Positions 54,441 to 64,000 of a stretch of 64,000 nt of DNA are shown one piece after another. Source of the DNA: Gambelia wislizenii (taxonomy: Eukaryota; Chordata; Lepidosauria; Squamata; Crotaphytidae); NCBI GenBank assembly GCA_030847615.1, contig JAUMIR010000011.1:37121001-37185000 (forward strand). The letters run 5' to 3'. Made by a program: the position numbers and the translations under genes. How positions within the stretch are numbered: the first letter of the stretch is position 1; the number at the start of each line of letters is the position of its first letter. The notes under the pieces are model-generated. The model was not told the DNA's origin and did not search any database. It saw only the letters and a program-made list of their open reading frames with translations.

Positions 54441-55385
54441 CTTCTTCTTACTGTGGGGTTAATGGGTCATTAAGTGGGTGGGACCAGAGTCCAGGCCTCT
54501 TGCTGGACTGTCCACATGACAAGTTGGACTAGCCTGCTTCTTTGCTCCACCATCCCAGCCAAGGTTGGGGGAAGACCTTATTGAGCCCAAGGGATGGACT
54601 GAGTGTCAGAGATCTTCTTGAGGGCCACATTCCAGTGTGAAGGAGGTGGCACCACAATATCAGCCTATTATGTCTGAAAACTTTTGCTCTGATAACAAAA
54701 CTGCCAAAGAATATTTTCTGCCTTTTGGAGCGAGAGAGGGAAACAAATCCTCATACCAAAGTTGCGAAGACTTCAAATGATTGTTAGGCCCTTCATGCAG
54801 GGCCTAGCAAAAGATTGATTCAGGCTACATTTGACACACTAGGCCCTGTTTTCCTTTGCTCAAGGAGAAGTTTCTCTCCACAGCTGGAGGCAGCAGGAGG
54901 GAATGAAAACTTCATCCCACAACCAAGGAGATAAGGATGTTTTGAGACACCCCGGAACCTAGCACGATAATTGGCATGAGAACATCTCCCCTTGTTAATT
55001 GGCTTGAGAAAGTTTCCTTTCTACCAACAATGTTTGCAAAGCTTCAATGTGAGAAACACATATAAGGCATGGGCAAGACACAGAGCTTCACTTCGCAGCA
55101 GTGTGCAACTCTGCAAAGTCAGTTTGTATTATTCTGCTTTGTCTGTCTGATTGATGAGAATATGCTAGTTTGCTTTTCTGTCTGCTGCCTTTAATGGAAT
55201 AGCTTTCTTTTCGAGCCCAGAACTGGTATGTGGTTGTTTTGCTTGCTTCGTGGCCCAAACCAGCAGCCTCCCCCAAGCCTGGGAGGTGCTGCCAGTGCAA
55301 CATGATGGAGTTAGGCCACCTGGGGAACCCCACAAGACACAAGGGATTGGGATCCAAAGAGGAACAGATTGGCCCCAGCTCTGGA
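54441..55385. other. Unassigned stretch
   Basis: No repeat or gene recognised. It lies downstream of the 3' end of the minus-strand LTR at 55386 and shows no gag-like or primer-binding sequence. Confidence 0.4.
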
Positions 55386-56282
55386 TGTTCCTCTTACCCT
55401 AAACACTTGCGGGTCTTAAGGACCCTCGCAATATCAAAATTAATTTGGGGAATTGATATATTTAGCTTGGCTATGCTAGAGGGAGCAACAGATAGCAGGG
55501 TCTTTTAACCTGTGTATACTGGTAATCAAGAGGAGATGTTAAGGTAGATAGCACAATAATTGCTCTTTATTTGAGAAACCAATATCAATATTTATGCACA
55601 CACTCGGGCATCAAGCATTCATGCAAGGCTAGCAAATAAAGTAGGAAGTATTGGGATGGAGGGATAGAGAAGGGAGGTTGTTTTGGGGTGATACTGTACT
55701 GATCTGAGGAGGTCGCGGATGAAACTAGCAGAGTGGGGGGTCCCAAAGTTGGAACGGTGACACAGTCTGATGTGGAGTCAAGAGGAAAACAAACTGTGTG
55801 CACTTGAGTGGGGTTTTGGGGGAGTTTATATAGTCAATAGTTTCCTTCAGGGATGAGATTTAGAGTGAAAGACAATGATTTGCAGAGTTGTTCAGGGAAA
55901 GACAATGGATACTCTGGATATGGTAATGATGGTTGATGTGCAGATACTTCGTACTTGAGTAGAGGACATAACCTTCTTTGTTTGGGGAAAGGTAAAGGTA
56001 TGAGGGACCTTTATAGGCTTGAAGATCTCAGCTCAGGCTGATAGGATTAGCCAAGTGTTCAGGCCCATAGTTGCCTTGCAAATTATCATTTCTTGGAATT
56101 TGGGCAGCCCCCCCCCCTAAGTGCATTCCTGACTGAGTCTGAACACTAGTATTTGGGATTTCTGATTCTGGAAATTCCCCAGCTTTACTGGCCACAGTAC
56201 AGGCAAGGACTCATTTGACCTTATTATTAAATATTGCCAATTTATTATAAACACAGGGAAGGGGGCGTCAGGGTAGGTAACA
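55386..56282 (-). mobile_element. LTR copy 3 (897 bp), probable solo LTR
   Basis: On the minus strand it starts TGTTACCTACCCTGACG and ends GGGTAAGAGGAACA. It shares the TATA-like GACTATATAAAC, AAGTGCACACAGTTTG and AATAAAGAGCA with the 24777 copy. The flanks do not give a matching duplication, so recombination or decay at the ends is possible. Confidence 0.8.
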
Positions 56283-56949
56283 TTCCCCAACTTACCCGAG
56301 GGCAAAGCAACCAAATCACTCATTATCTTTCACCATTCACCATCACCATGATGTACCGAAGGTGGATCTCCTATATCACCTCTGGTTTCACCTTTGATCA
56401 TGACTAACTTGGGACTTAGGGATGATTACTTTATGTTTATCATATCTTTCTACTCATTAGTTTCCCCCACCCATTTGGGAATGTTTCTCCAGACAATCTC
56501 TTTTTTTTTAAAGCACCCTCCCAACAAATATATTGAAGAACAAATGAAGGCCAAAGAAATGGAGCCAAATTGCTTCCATTAAAAACACATCCATACGCAG
56601 ACGCACATGCTAAAATTATTCTCTTGAGCCATCTGAATTTGCAACTGTTCATCAAGTAGCACTTAGAGACCCCCGAACAGCTGTGGGTTTAATTGTGTCA
56701 AGTTTTTCAAGCTTGTATACTGGAATCTGTTTTCTTTCCCCCTCTCTGCCTGGAGACAGATCATTACATTTTAGAGCTATAAGGGGGTCTGAGAGAAGCA
56801 TCTCTTTCTACTGGCGTTAGAACAACTTTTGTCTCCTGGACCCAAGTTTTGGTGACAGCAACAAAATGTATAAAACCATTTTTGCAGAGGTAAGTAGAGG
56901 AGGTGCCTGCTAGGGACACCAACTCATGTTTCAAGGACAATAAAATCCT
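56283..56949. other. Unassigned, mostly repeat-free
   Basis: 56440-56800 has no recognised repeat. No gene. Confidence 0.38.
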
Positions 56950-57130
56950 GGAATCATAGAGCTGAAAGAGACCCCACGGGTCATCTAGCCCAACCCCCTG
57001 CCACAGTTAAGCACTCCTGAGAGGTAGCCCTCCAAACTCTCTTTTAAAACTTCCAATAAAGGACAGTCCACTATCTTCTGAGGAAGTCCATTCCACTGTC
57101 AAAAAGCACTTACTCTCAGGAAGTTTTTAC
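56950..57130 (-). mobile_element. CR1-family LINE 3' end, older subfamily
   Basis: TGGAATCATAGAGCTGAAAG, TCATCTAGCCCAACCCCCTG, AAGTCCATTCCACTGTC. Similar in type to the CR1 at 24553. Confidence 0.82.
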
Positions 57131-57374
57131 TAATACCTTACCTGTCTTCTCAATATGCTCTTCCTTGAAATGGGTGTTCAAAGGGCAGATTAATGTGTGA
57201 TGGGGTTTGGAATTGAAATTAATTAGATTTAAGGGGGGGGCAAAACGATTAGAATTGGGGGGGCTTGTATTTGCTGTAGAACCAACCACCTTCACTCCAG
57301 GTGATAGCCCCCAAGTTAGAAAAGGGTTATATGTAGGCCAGAAAAGGAGAGAGTCTGGTGTAGACAAGCCCTCT
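57131..57374. other. Unassigned, possible AGGGCTTGTCTAC transposon end
   Basis: It ends GTGTAGACAAGCCCT (about 57359-57373), inverse of AGGGCTTGTCTA near 21304. G8 and G7 runs at 57233 and 57258. Confidence 0.35.
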
Positions 57375-57905
57375 GGAGTCTCTCTCTGGCTTTTCTTCAC
57401 AAACGAAGATTCAGGAAGGACTCATCCCGCGCTTTCTATAAGCGCGCTGATGGCTAAAAAGGCCAATCCGAGATAAACAAGTCCTGTTGCAGAAGGCACA
57501 GCAGAAGGTCTCCTTGGGTGATGTTTCCGGGTTGTGATTCTTTCTGCGTTGTCGTTTCTCTTCAAGACTTGTTTGGCGTGAGTTCTCAAATAAGGCTGCA
57601 GCATTGTGGATAGTGCATCTCCATGCCTCCCGATGTGAGGCCAGGGCGGACCATTGTTGGTGATCAATTTGGCCGAGCCTGAGATGTTGTTTCAGGGAGT
57701 CCTTGTATCGCTTTTTTGGAGCACCCCTCTTACGCTGACCCATGGCGAGTTCACCGTAGAGTACTATTTTTGGGAGGTGATGGTCCTCCATCCTAGAAAC
57801 GTGCCCTGCCCAGCACAGCTGTGTTCTCAATATCATGGCCTCAATGCTGGTGATCCCTGCTTGCTCAGGGACAGCAACATTTGTCACATGGTACTCCCAC
57901 AGGGA
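57375..57905 (-). mobile_element. Zinc-finger-tailed LINE, longest copy
   Basis: One open minus frame runs NVAVPEQAGITSIEAMILRT, CWAGHVSRMEDHHLPKIVLY, GELAMGQRKRGAPKKRYKD, SLKQHLRLGQIDHQQW, EAWRCTIHNAAALFENS, EEKRQRRKNHN, then FCCAFCNRTCLSRIGLFSHQ with a CX2C...H finger. It ends in a short 3' UTR (GAATCTTCGTTTGTGAAGAAA) and an AG-rich tail. The same frame runs on to 58031 but the last 40 codons do not look like LINE protein. The upstream RT is absent. Confidence 0.85.
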
Positions 57906-58079
57906 CAGGAGGCAGTGCCCAGTGCTCATTCCCTCTCTCTTTCCCTTCCTCCCCAGGCTTTCAATGGCTGTACCAGTTATCTTCTCAGGCTTGGCAGCTG
58001 CTGGAGGGAAGAGAATTGATGCAGAACCCAAGAGGCTAGTGAATAGCCACTTCCAACCCCTTCAAAACAAGACACACAC
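57906..58079. other. Unassigned flank
   Basis: An open frame continues from the LINE but without homology that I recognise. Confidence 0.35.
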
Positions 58080-58455
58080 AAGTGCATAATCTCCAACATA
58101 AAGTGGGACCTGTTTAGCCAGGCCACATTAGAATGTGGTCAAGAAGGCAAAAGTTATTAATGAGGAAGAACACACAAGCTAGGAGAGGGTTTAGCAGTTT
58201 GCTTTTGCAAGAGCCTACTGGGAAGGGCAGGAGTCTGCCCCCTCCTCTCCTCTCCCTCCTGCTGAATTAATTGAATGCAAACTACTTTCCCACTTTGAAT
58301 TCAGTTTGCAAGAAGGGAAATAAGCTGAGGACAAAGAAGGAAAGTGGAAGGAGGTGAGAGACACTGGGACTTTTAGAAGCACCTGAAAAGGTGGGACAGA
58401 AAAGGATGAAATAGGTCTGTCCCTGCCCAAACTGGACAGTTGGAAAGTGTGCAAG
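58080..58455. repeat. Dispersed repeat shared with 9982-10190 and 5313-5345
   Basis: AAGTTATTAATGAGGAAGAA, AGCAGTTTGCTTTTGC, GAGCCTACTGGGAAGGG, then GTCTGTCCCTGCCCAAACTGG and ACAGTTGGAAAGTGTGCA. The right end is inverted relative to the left end of the other copy. Confidence 0.55.
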
Positions 58456-60397
58456 TATAACAGGATTCCAGGCAGTATTTCCTTATGCTTACCCTTTGTA
58501 TTGAATGTTAGAAATTCAGTATACCTGTGGCTTTCATTTGGTTTGACACAACCTTCACTATTTCACATTCCATTTGGTCATAGTATTTTGTCAGTTTTAA
58601 GCATCATTTCCTGTGCTGAGCCCTTGGGATAGGGCAGATTAACCATGTCGCGGGGAGATTAACCATGTTCCCTTGCTTCAATTGCGCTAGTTCCCATCAC
58701 AGCGAGGGCTCTGCCTTCATGGCTCACTCTGGCTTGCAGCCCCTCCTTTCCATGATCCGAGAATGCTACCAAGGCAACAGAATAGTGATTGCTTGCAGCC
58801 AACAGCCAGTCCTTCCAGGTTTTGGTGTGCAGCCAGCCAACTGAGAAAGCAACATCTCCCTTTATCCATTCTCTTAAAAGCAAAGTTGTTCAGAACACCT
58901 CTCGGCCACTGCGGGTCAATTGTCTTTCTGCAGAAATGGGAGCAAGCAACAAGCAAACTCCAACAACAATTGTATGCCTGTGCAGTGACACACATACACA
59001 CATTTCCAAAACAGCTAAGGCTAAAGTTAGGCACAATGCCGGGCAGCAAAAATAGCAACCGCCACGCTTCATCGCCATTCTTCCAAATGACATTGGCTAG
59101 GATACCGTTGGCACATGACCCCAAAGTAACTGTGTCAGTGTGGGTGAGGGTTGCAGAAGGGGAAAGGCCTCAGGTGTAGTGCCCGTGAAACAACTCAGGT
59201 GTTTGGAGAAACTGGCAGATTTTTCTGATTTTCACCACCATGGCTGCGTGACCCTGGGAAAACTGCAACTCCTGGCATAGGGCACCCATAGAATCCCAGC
59301 CATGTTCGTGCTCCCAGTGCTCACAACATCCCTTTGTGAACTGACGCTTGTGAGGCAGAGAGCAGGACTCTGTTAGTGACACACACAAAAGTGTGGATTA
59401 CACACGGTGAGTGTCTCTTACTAAGAATCAGGGTTCTGCTAATTATGCTTTACCCACTGTGCCCTTTGCTAAGACACACAAGGGCTTGTTCCTTGCTGAT
59501 AGAATCACTTGGAGAAATGACAGCATGCATCCCCAAATCCCCAACAGAAGATAGTACAAATAAGGCAAAACATCAGCTGTCTTCTTCTATTGCTTTTGAT
59601 TTTTTTAGAAAGGAATATTTCTCCACTGATTGATGGATGGAACAGTTTGCTACATTCAAGCCCCCCCCCCACTTCCCACAAGCCTTAGGAAGTCGTAAAT
59701 AATGGATGGGAGGCAGACCTGAAGAAGAGATACAAAGTCTCCAGCTTCAAGCTACCCACCCCAGTAGGAAATGTCTTCTCCAGGAGAAAACACAAAAGTA
59801 AGCAGCTTTCACAACTTTCTGAAAGGGAAAACTTTCAGGTGGTGAGCTTGGTTTTTGTTGGCCAGCACTACCCTCAACTCTTTGGCTGGGTTACAGAAAA
59901 ATCCTTTGCTCTAACAAAAAGAGATGGAGAGAATATTCATAATTATTCATTACAAGGTAGACAAATGAGTTTCCTGACAGCCAGAAAACTCCACAGGAAA
60001 CAATAACAGACCAGATAGAATCTTGCAGAGTTTTCTCCTTTGAACATCCCAAAAGTTTTTGGACAAATTATTCTGCAGGAAATAATTTGCACATAGCTTT
60101 TAGTGCAACTCCCTCCCCCCCCCCCTGTTTTCTGTACAGAAAACCAATGTGTTTTCCTACATAGAATAATTCTTCTGCAACACTTCAAGATGCCTGAATT
60201 CATATTCCCCATGGAGTATGGGGAATATTCATTTTCTCCTGCAGCAGGGAGAAAATTGCCATAATTATTTGTCCTCTCGTGCAAAGACAAAATCGTTCAG
60301 GATTTATATTCCTAGTCACAAAGTTCTGGTGTAAAGAACTCTGTAGAATTACTGGAGAACTCTCCTCAAACGAGAGGTGGTCCTTTCCATTTAGGGG
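58456..60397. other. Unassigned 1.9-kb stretch
   Basis: No recognised gene or repeat. Opposed ORFs of 135-138 codons (58717-59179) contain no domain motif. A C10 run sits at 60114-60124. 59930-60070 is repeat-free with ATTCATAATTATTCATTAC. Confidence 0.38.
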
Positions 60398-60627
60398 TTG
60401 ATGTCATGTAGTTGCTTGAGTGCTTGACTTGGACTCCAGGAGATCAAGATTTGAATCCCCTCACCCCTGGAGACCCACTGAGTGATCTTGGGTAGGTCAC
60501 ACACTCTCAGCCTCAGAGGAAGGCAGTGGCAAACTGAATCTAAGAAAACTCCATGGAAGCTTTACCCTAAGGGCCATCATAAGTTGGAAACAACTTGAAG
60601 GCACCCAACAGCAACAATCAATAGCCA
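60398..60627 (+). mobile_element. tRNA-derived SINE, Bov-B-type tail
   Basis: GTCATGTAGTTGCTTGAGTG head, GATTTGAATCCCC B box, TCACACACTCTCAGCCTCAG, CATAAGTTGGAAACAACTTG, AAGGCACCCAACAGCAACA. Confidence 0.85.
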
Positions 60628-60804
60628 TGCCATTTGGAGCAGTCATGGACTATAGGCTTCTAGGTGACCAAACTGGAGCACTCTTGCAAAGCCTTGCTTT
60701 CACAGTTTATAATCACACCAGCCTGCATTACATTTGTTAGAGTGTTTGAAATTCCTACTTGGACACTATCCTTTAGGATCAGCCAGAAGACAGTAGGCCA
60801 GAGA

Positions 60805-60921
60805 TTGGAAAAGTTACTTCTTTTGTACCCAAACTGCTAGAATACCACAGCTGGGCTGTCTACTGTCCACAGTGGCTGAGGGATTCTGGAAGTTGTGCTC
60901 CCCTAGAAGTAACTTTTCCAA
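60805..60921. repeat. AAAAGTTACTT palindrome family, best copy (117 bp)
   Basis: The terminal 17-mer TTGGAAAAGTTACTTCT pairs exactly with AGAAGTAACTTTTCCAA. Inner CTAGAATACCACAGC opposes GGCTGAGGGATTCTGG. Confidence 0.8.
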
Positions 60922-61457
60922 TTTTGTGACAGATGGTAGGTTGTCTGGCAGCAAATTTCCAGATCTGACAAGTGGAAATACTTGACACAACACATGGGCC
61001 GGATTCTCTATCCTGGTTGCATAGCATAAATCTGCACATGTGGAGCTATGCATCAATTGTGCTTGCAACTCTTACATTGAATGGTAACAGTCTGCTAATA
61101 AAACAATATGCAAATGTGTCACTGAATGCAAAACTGAATGCACAGGCACATCCATCCACAATGTGCATCCATGCCCAACTGCATGTGCAATGGCAACCAC
61201 ACTCACAACTCTGCTTTTGCAAGCTTCAACTGAATAAAGACATTCCACCTTGGACAAAAATACCCAAGTGCTTTTGTAGAGGAACTTACGTATGTGTAAG
61301 ACACCACCAAAGTCCTGGCCATAGAGTAAACTGCAAGGCTTCAACAGGGTTGGATAGATTAATGGAGGATTGTCTATCCCTAGCAAACAGCCACCACAGT
61401 TAGAAGGAACATTCTTGGTGAGAGATACTATGCTTGCAAACCAAGGATGGGTCACAT
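60922..61457. other. Unassigned stretch
   Basis: Nothing recognised. The ORF at 60972-61403 (143 codons) is opposed by a minus-strand ORF and has no motif. Confidence 0.38.
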
Positions 61458-61580
61458 GTAGCCCTCCAGATGATGGGCTGAAACTTCCATTCTTGGAACT
61501 ACACCTCCCAGACTCACCCAGCCAGTAGGGCCAGCAGGATTCTGGGAGTTGTAGTCCAAAAATAACATTCCCCAGCCTCT
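61458..61580. repeat. CCTCCAGATG palindrome with TGGGAGTTGTAGTCC
   Basis: GTAGCCCTCCAGATGATGGG, GGAACTACACCTCCCAGA, then inverted TTCTGGGAGTTGTAGTCC. Second member of the type at 14998-15115. Confidence 0.65.
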
Positions 61581-61984
61581 TCAGGATTCCCTCTTGGGAC
61601 AGATAAACATGAGTAGGCAGAATATGTGCGTTTTGTTGTCTTTCCTTTACAGGGTTATAAAGTGTTTATTTTTATTTTTCTTTAATGAGCAAGCAGTTAA
61701 GCTTTGAATGGCAGCTGCATTTTTTTTCCATTTAGTGGCATCATAACATCGTTGTTATTGCTAGGAATTCTCGTCTTTCCTTTCTTTTCTTTTCTTTTCT
61801 TTTTTTAAAATCTCCCTCGCACCAAAATATGCATGCAAATAAACGCCAATTCATTTATAGAGCAACATCAAATTAAACAGCTCGGATAATGACTTAACAC
61901 CGATTACCACCGCCCTGCATAATATCCACTTAGACACACCACTTTGGGAATCAAAGGCACAACGGGAAACAAAATGTCACCCTC
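61581..61984. other. Repeat-free block with POU octamer, candidate CNE
   Basis: About 61660-61930 has no repeat similarity other than a TTTTC run at 61775-61803. It has ATGCAAAT (61833-61840) next to AAACGCCAATTCATTTATAG and AATTAAACAGC. No ORF. Inferred regulatory candidate. Confidence 0.4.
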
Positions 61985-62008
61985 TCTCTCTCACACACAC
62001 ACACACAC
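61985..62008. repeat. (TC)n(AC)n microsatellite
   Basis: CTCTCTCTC then ACACACACAC. Confidence 0.9.
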
Positions 62009-62139
62009 TTTCTGCACATTGTAGCATCCTTGCATTTCCTACCAGTCTGCAGATTCACTGTGGGAATGAGGAATGATCTTTAGAAATGTTTTCTTTATTT
62101 TCACATGTCTGTCCCACTTACATTGGCTTCAATCCTATT

Positions 62140-62216
62140 GTCAATCTTGGCTGGAGAAATTGAATCCACTGGATTTACCTGCTTGTTGAGCCACCATTCA
62201 ACTACTGATTCTAGAG
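62140..62216. repeat. TTGAATCAATTGG dispersed repeat, copy
   Basis: AAATTGAATCCACTGGATTTAC, GTTGAGCCACCATTCAACTA, TGATTCTAG. Confidence 0.55.
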
Positions 62217-62536
62217 GAGGGGGAAGAGGAGGAGATCTTCCACCAGATCTTAATCAAGACCGGTTTAAGGGATTTGCCCCCCCCCCTTGCAATGTTTTAT
62301 TTTGGAGGGCCCATATGTTTATTTCAGGTCAGTGTAACCTAACTCAACATGAGCTATTCACAGTACAGGATATTCAGATTATTACTAATAATGTTTTTGC
62401 AGGGGGAGGGTTACTATGGGGGCCCCCACAATGATGGGGCCCCCTGCGGATGCTGACGCTGCTGGTGCCTTAAACTGGCCCTGATCTTAGTGGTTGTCTT
62501 AATGGTGAAAAAACTCCTCATGGAGTGCAAGAAGAA
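62217..62536. other. Unassigned stretch
   Basis: C-rich and G-rich runs (C8 near 62278; GGGGGCCCCC near 62418-62428). No repeat or gene recognised. Confidence 0.38.
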
Positions 62537-62541
62537 CCCTA

Positions 62542-62817
62542 TTTATTTATTTATTTATACCCCGCTCTTCAGCCACAAGGCTATCAGAGCGGCTTACAAA
62601 TTGTCCTAAGCAATAGCAATTTACATATCTACACTGCAAGAAGCAGTTTCCAATGTGTGTTAGCTAATTGCCCCCACAAGTTGGGTACTCAATTTACCGA
62701 CCTACGAAAGGATGGAAGGCTGAGTGAACCTTGGAGCCGGCTGGAATCGAACTTGCAACGTGGTGGCTTGCAGGACTGGCATTTAACCACTGCGCCACCA
62801 GGGCCCCTACCTGTCTA
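62542..62817 (-). mobile_element. Second tRNA SINE family, full length
   Basis: On the minus strand: head GGGCCCTGGTGGCGCAGTGG (A-box-like), B box GTTCGATTCC, TTTCGTAGGTCGGTAAATTG, CTTGTGGGGGCAATTAGC, TTTGTAAGCCGCTCTGATAG, TGTGGCTGAAGAGCGGGG and an (ATAA)n tail. CCCTA flanks both sides (62537-62541, 62815-62819), a probable target duplication overlapping the head. Confidence 0.9.
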
Positions 62818-62832
62818 ACCCTACCTGTCTAA

Positions 62833-63310
62833 ATAGCAAGCCACCTCATTTTGCCATTTTTTAAGCGGATGTGGGGGGGGGGGCAAATTGTAAAAAAAAA
62901 AACCTATGTGGGCAAAGCCTTTGCAGCTTTTTCAGTATGAATCACTTTCCCATAGGAGAGGAAGCACAAAGCAGATTGGCATGATGAGCGCAGGGGTGGG
63001 GCTTCCTAACAGGGCAAGCGCTTGGCATCGCCATGTTGATTTTTCGCCTAAGTGACTGCGTGCTAAGGCGAGAAAACAGGGTGTTGTTCCCCTCATTTTT
63101 TTGGAAAGGCAAAATTTTGCTCCAGTGCAAAGTTGAAATAGTTCTTTTTTTAAAAAAAGTTTGCCAGGAGACAGATTATGGTAGGTGAGTAAAAAAAAAT
63201 GTGAGTAATTCACTCACGGCCGCCATCTTGACTGGTGGGCATGCGAAGGTTTTGGGGGCCAAAAAACCATTAAGACCAGTCGCAGCAGCTATGAAATGCC
63301 ATTACACTCT
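62833..63310. mobile_element. Dispersed element with YY1-like motifs, copy 2
   Basis: Collinear with 2940-3430. It keeps ATCGCCATGTTG (63027-63038) and GGCCGCCATCTTG (63218-63230). A G11 run near 62873-62883 corresponds to the G-run at 2973-2985 in copy 1. No ORF. Confidence 0.65.
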
Positions 63311-63613
63311 GGGGGTTTTGGGCTCATGTAGATGAAGTACAAGACTCAAGGGAGCTTACAACAGTTAAAATCCAAACAGATAATAATCCACAGTATACAA
63401 AAGTTTAAAAGTAATTAAGCTACTGAAAGACTAAAATCATTTTTTAAAAAACCCGCAAACCAATAAGAAACAACAAATAAAAAAGTCCAGCACAGTATAC
63501 AAGGCCTGTTTCTCCCCCCAAAAAAAATCTCAAAAGTTTGCTGGAATGTCTTCACTACCCTGCAAGACAGGTGGCAAGGAGGACACAAATATAACTGATC
63601 TGGGAAGGGAGTT
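63311..63613. other. A-rich, possible LINE tail
   Basis: GACTCAAGGGAGCTTACAACA, TTAAAATCCAAACAGA recalls a reversed L2-type tail (63345-63480). GATCTGGGAAGGGAGTTC at 63597 recalls the LWNSLP block. Otherwise unrecognised. Confidence 0.4.
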
Positions 63614-63614
63614 C

Positions 63615-63650
<36 letters not shown>

Positions 63651-64000
63651 TTCTATCCCGCCCCTCTGCAACGCAATCGGAGCAGCTTACAATATAAAAA
63701 CTCCATAATTACAATACCCTAGCCCATCCACCCCTTAAAATAATATTCAATTAGAAGGATTAAAACATACAATAATTAAAAATATATTAAATTAGAAAAA
63801 AAATTAAAACATACAATAATTTTAAAAAAAAATCCAATGGCAGCTCAAAGGGAGAGGGCAGCCGAATCTTCGGGCCAGGATAGTTATTCAGGAAAGGCCT
63901 GCCGAAAAAGATCCGTCTTGACAGCTTTTTAAAAAGTGTCTAAGGTGGTAATAAGACAGATCACGTCCAGCAGGCCATTCTATAATCTGAACCTGGGAGG
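63614..64000 (-). mobile_element. L2-type LINE 3' end, runs off the window
   Basis: (AAT)n tail at 63614-63650, TTCTATCCCGCCCCTCTGC, then on the minus strand LVRPED-like, F-RPFLNN-like and SFKKLSRRIFFGRP-like remnants matching 780-960. The coding part continues beyond 64000. Confidence 0.85.

Noticed and set aside
55088..55357. Possible retroviral gag adjoining the LTR at 55386
   Set aside because: The ORF shows no gag-like motif, and no primer-binding site or second LTR is seen, so the LTR is treated as solo.
57411..58031. 206-codon ORF as a host gene
   Set aside because: Residues from about 45 onward are the C-terminus of a LINE present in two other broken copies; the first part has no homology I recognise.
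58717..59179. Opposed 135- and 138-codon ORFs
   Set aside because: Mutually overlapping antisense frames without motifs; most likely both are chance.

Overview
The window looks like intergenic or intronic DNA from a squamate reptile, most likely a lizard. I find no intact host protein gene, rRNA, tRNA gene or CRISPR array. The call rests on the repeats: CR1 LINEs ending in ATTCTATGATTCTATGA, L2-type LINEs, a Bov-B (RTE) LINE, tRNA-derived SINEs whose 3' tail (GACTTGAAGGCAC plus AAC repeats) matches that Bov-B copy, a second tRNA-headed SINE family, L1 and another LINE remnant, hAT and Tc1/mariner-type non-autonomous DNA transposons, and several palindromic MITE-like families. Species or family cannot be resolved from this alone.

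Layout. 0-9 kb: an LTR copy split by CR1 and L2 fragments, an element carrying YY1-like motifs, a MITE at 4.3 kb, a SINE, a 230-bp Tc1/mariner-type element, an L2 remnant, and a processed RPL9 pseudogene at 9 kb, the only recognisable host-gene sequence. 10-24 kb: a hAT element with an exact 8-bp target duplication, L2 and CR1 remnants, an unrecognised G+C-rich unit with a 64-codon ORF (16.9-17.6 kb), a second 230-bp Tc1/mariner copy, a palindromic MITE inside a SINE (18.6-19.0 kb), a CR1 inside a CR1 (20.4 kb), and two more large palindromes (20.9 and 22.1 kb). 24-33 kb: an 895-bp solo LTR inside a CR1 with a 4-bp target duplication, a 1.5-kb dead L2, palindromic repeats and SINEs. 33-48 kb: many truncated CR1s, nested SINEs, a zinc-finger-tailed LINE remnant, and the Bov-B remnant. 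47.8-48.8 kb: the longest CR1 copy. 50-51 kb: an L1 3' end interrupted by the zinc-finger-tailed LINE. 52-64 kb: a second hAT, a third LTR, the longest zinc-finger-tailed LINE fragment, SINEs, another YY1-motif element, and an L2 running off the end.

Between the repeats lie several repeat-poor blocks (about 26.7, 34.1, 36.2, 39.5, 45.3, 51.4 and 61.7 kb) rich in homeodomain- or POU-like AT motifs. They could be conserved non-coding elements, but only alignment to other reptiles can show this. The history visible here is serial insertion: nested copies let several target-site duplications and the relative ages of families be read directly. Every LINE ORF examined is truncated or frameshifted, so no autonomous element is apparent.
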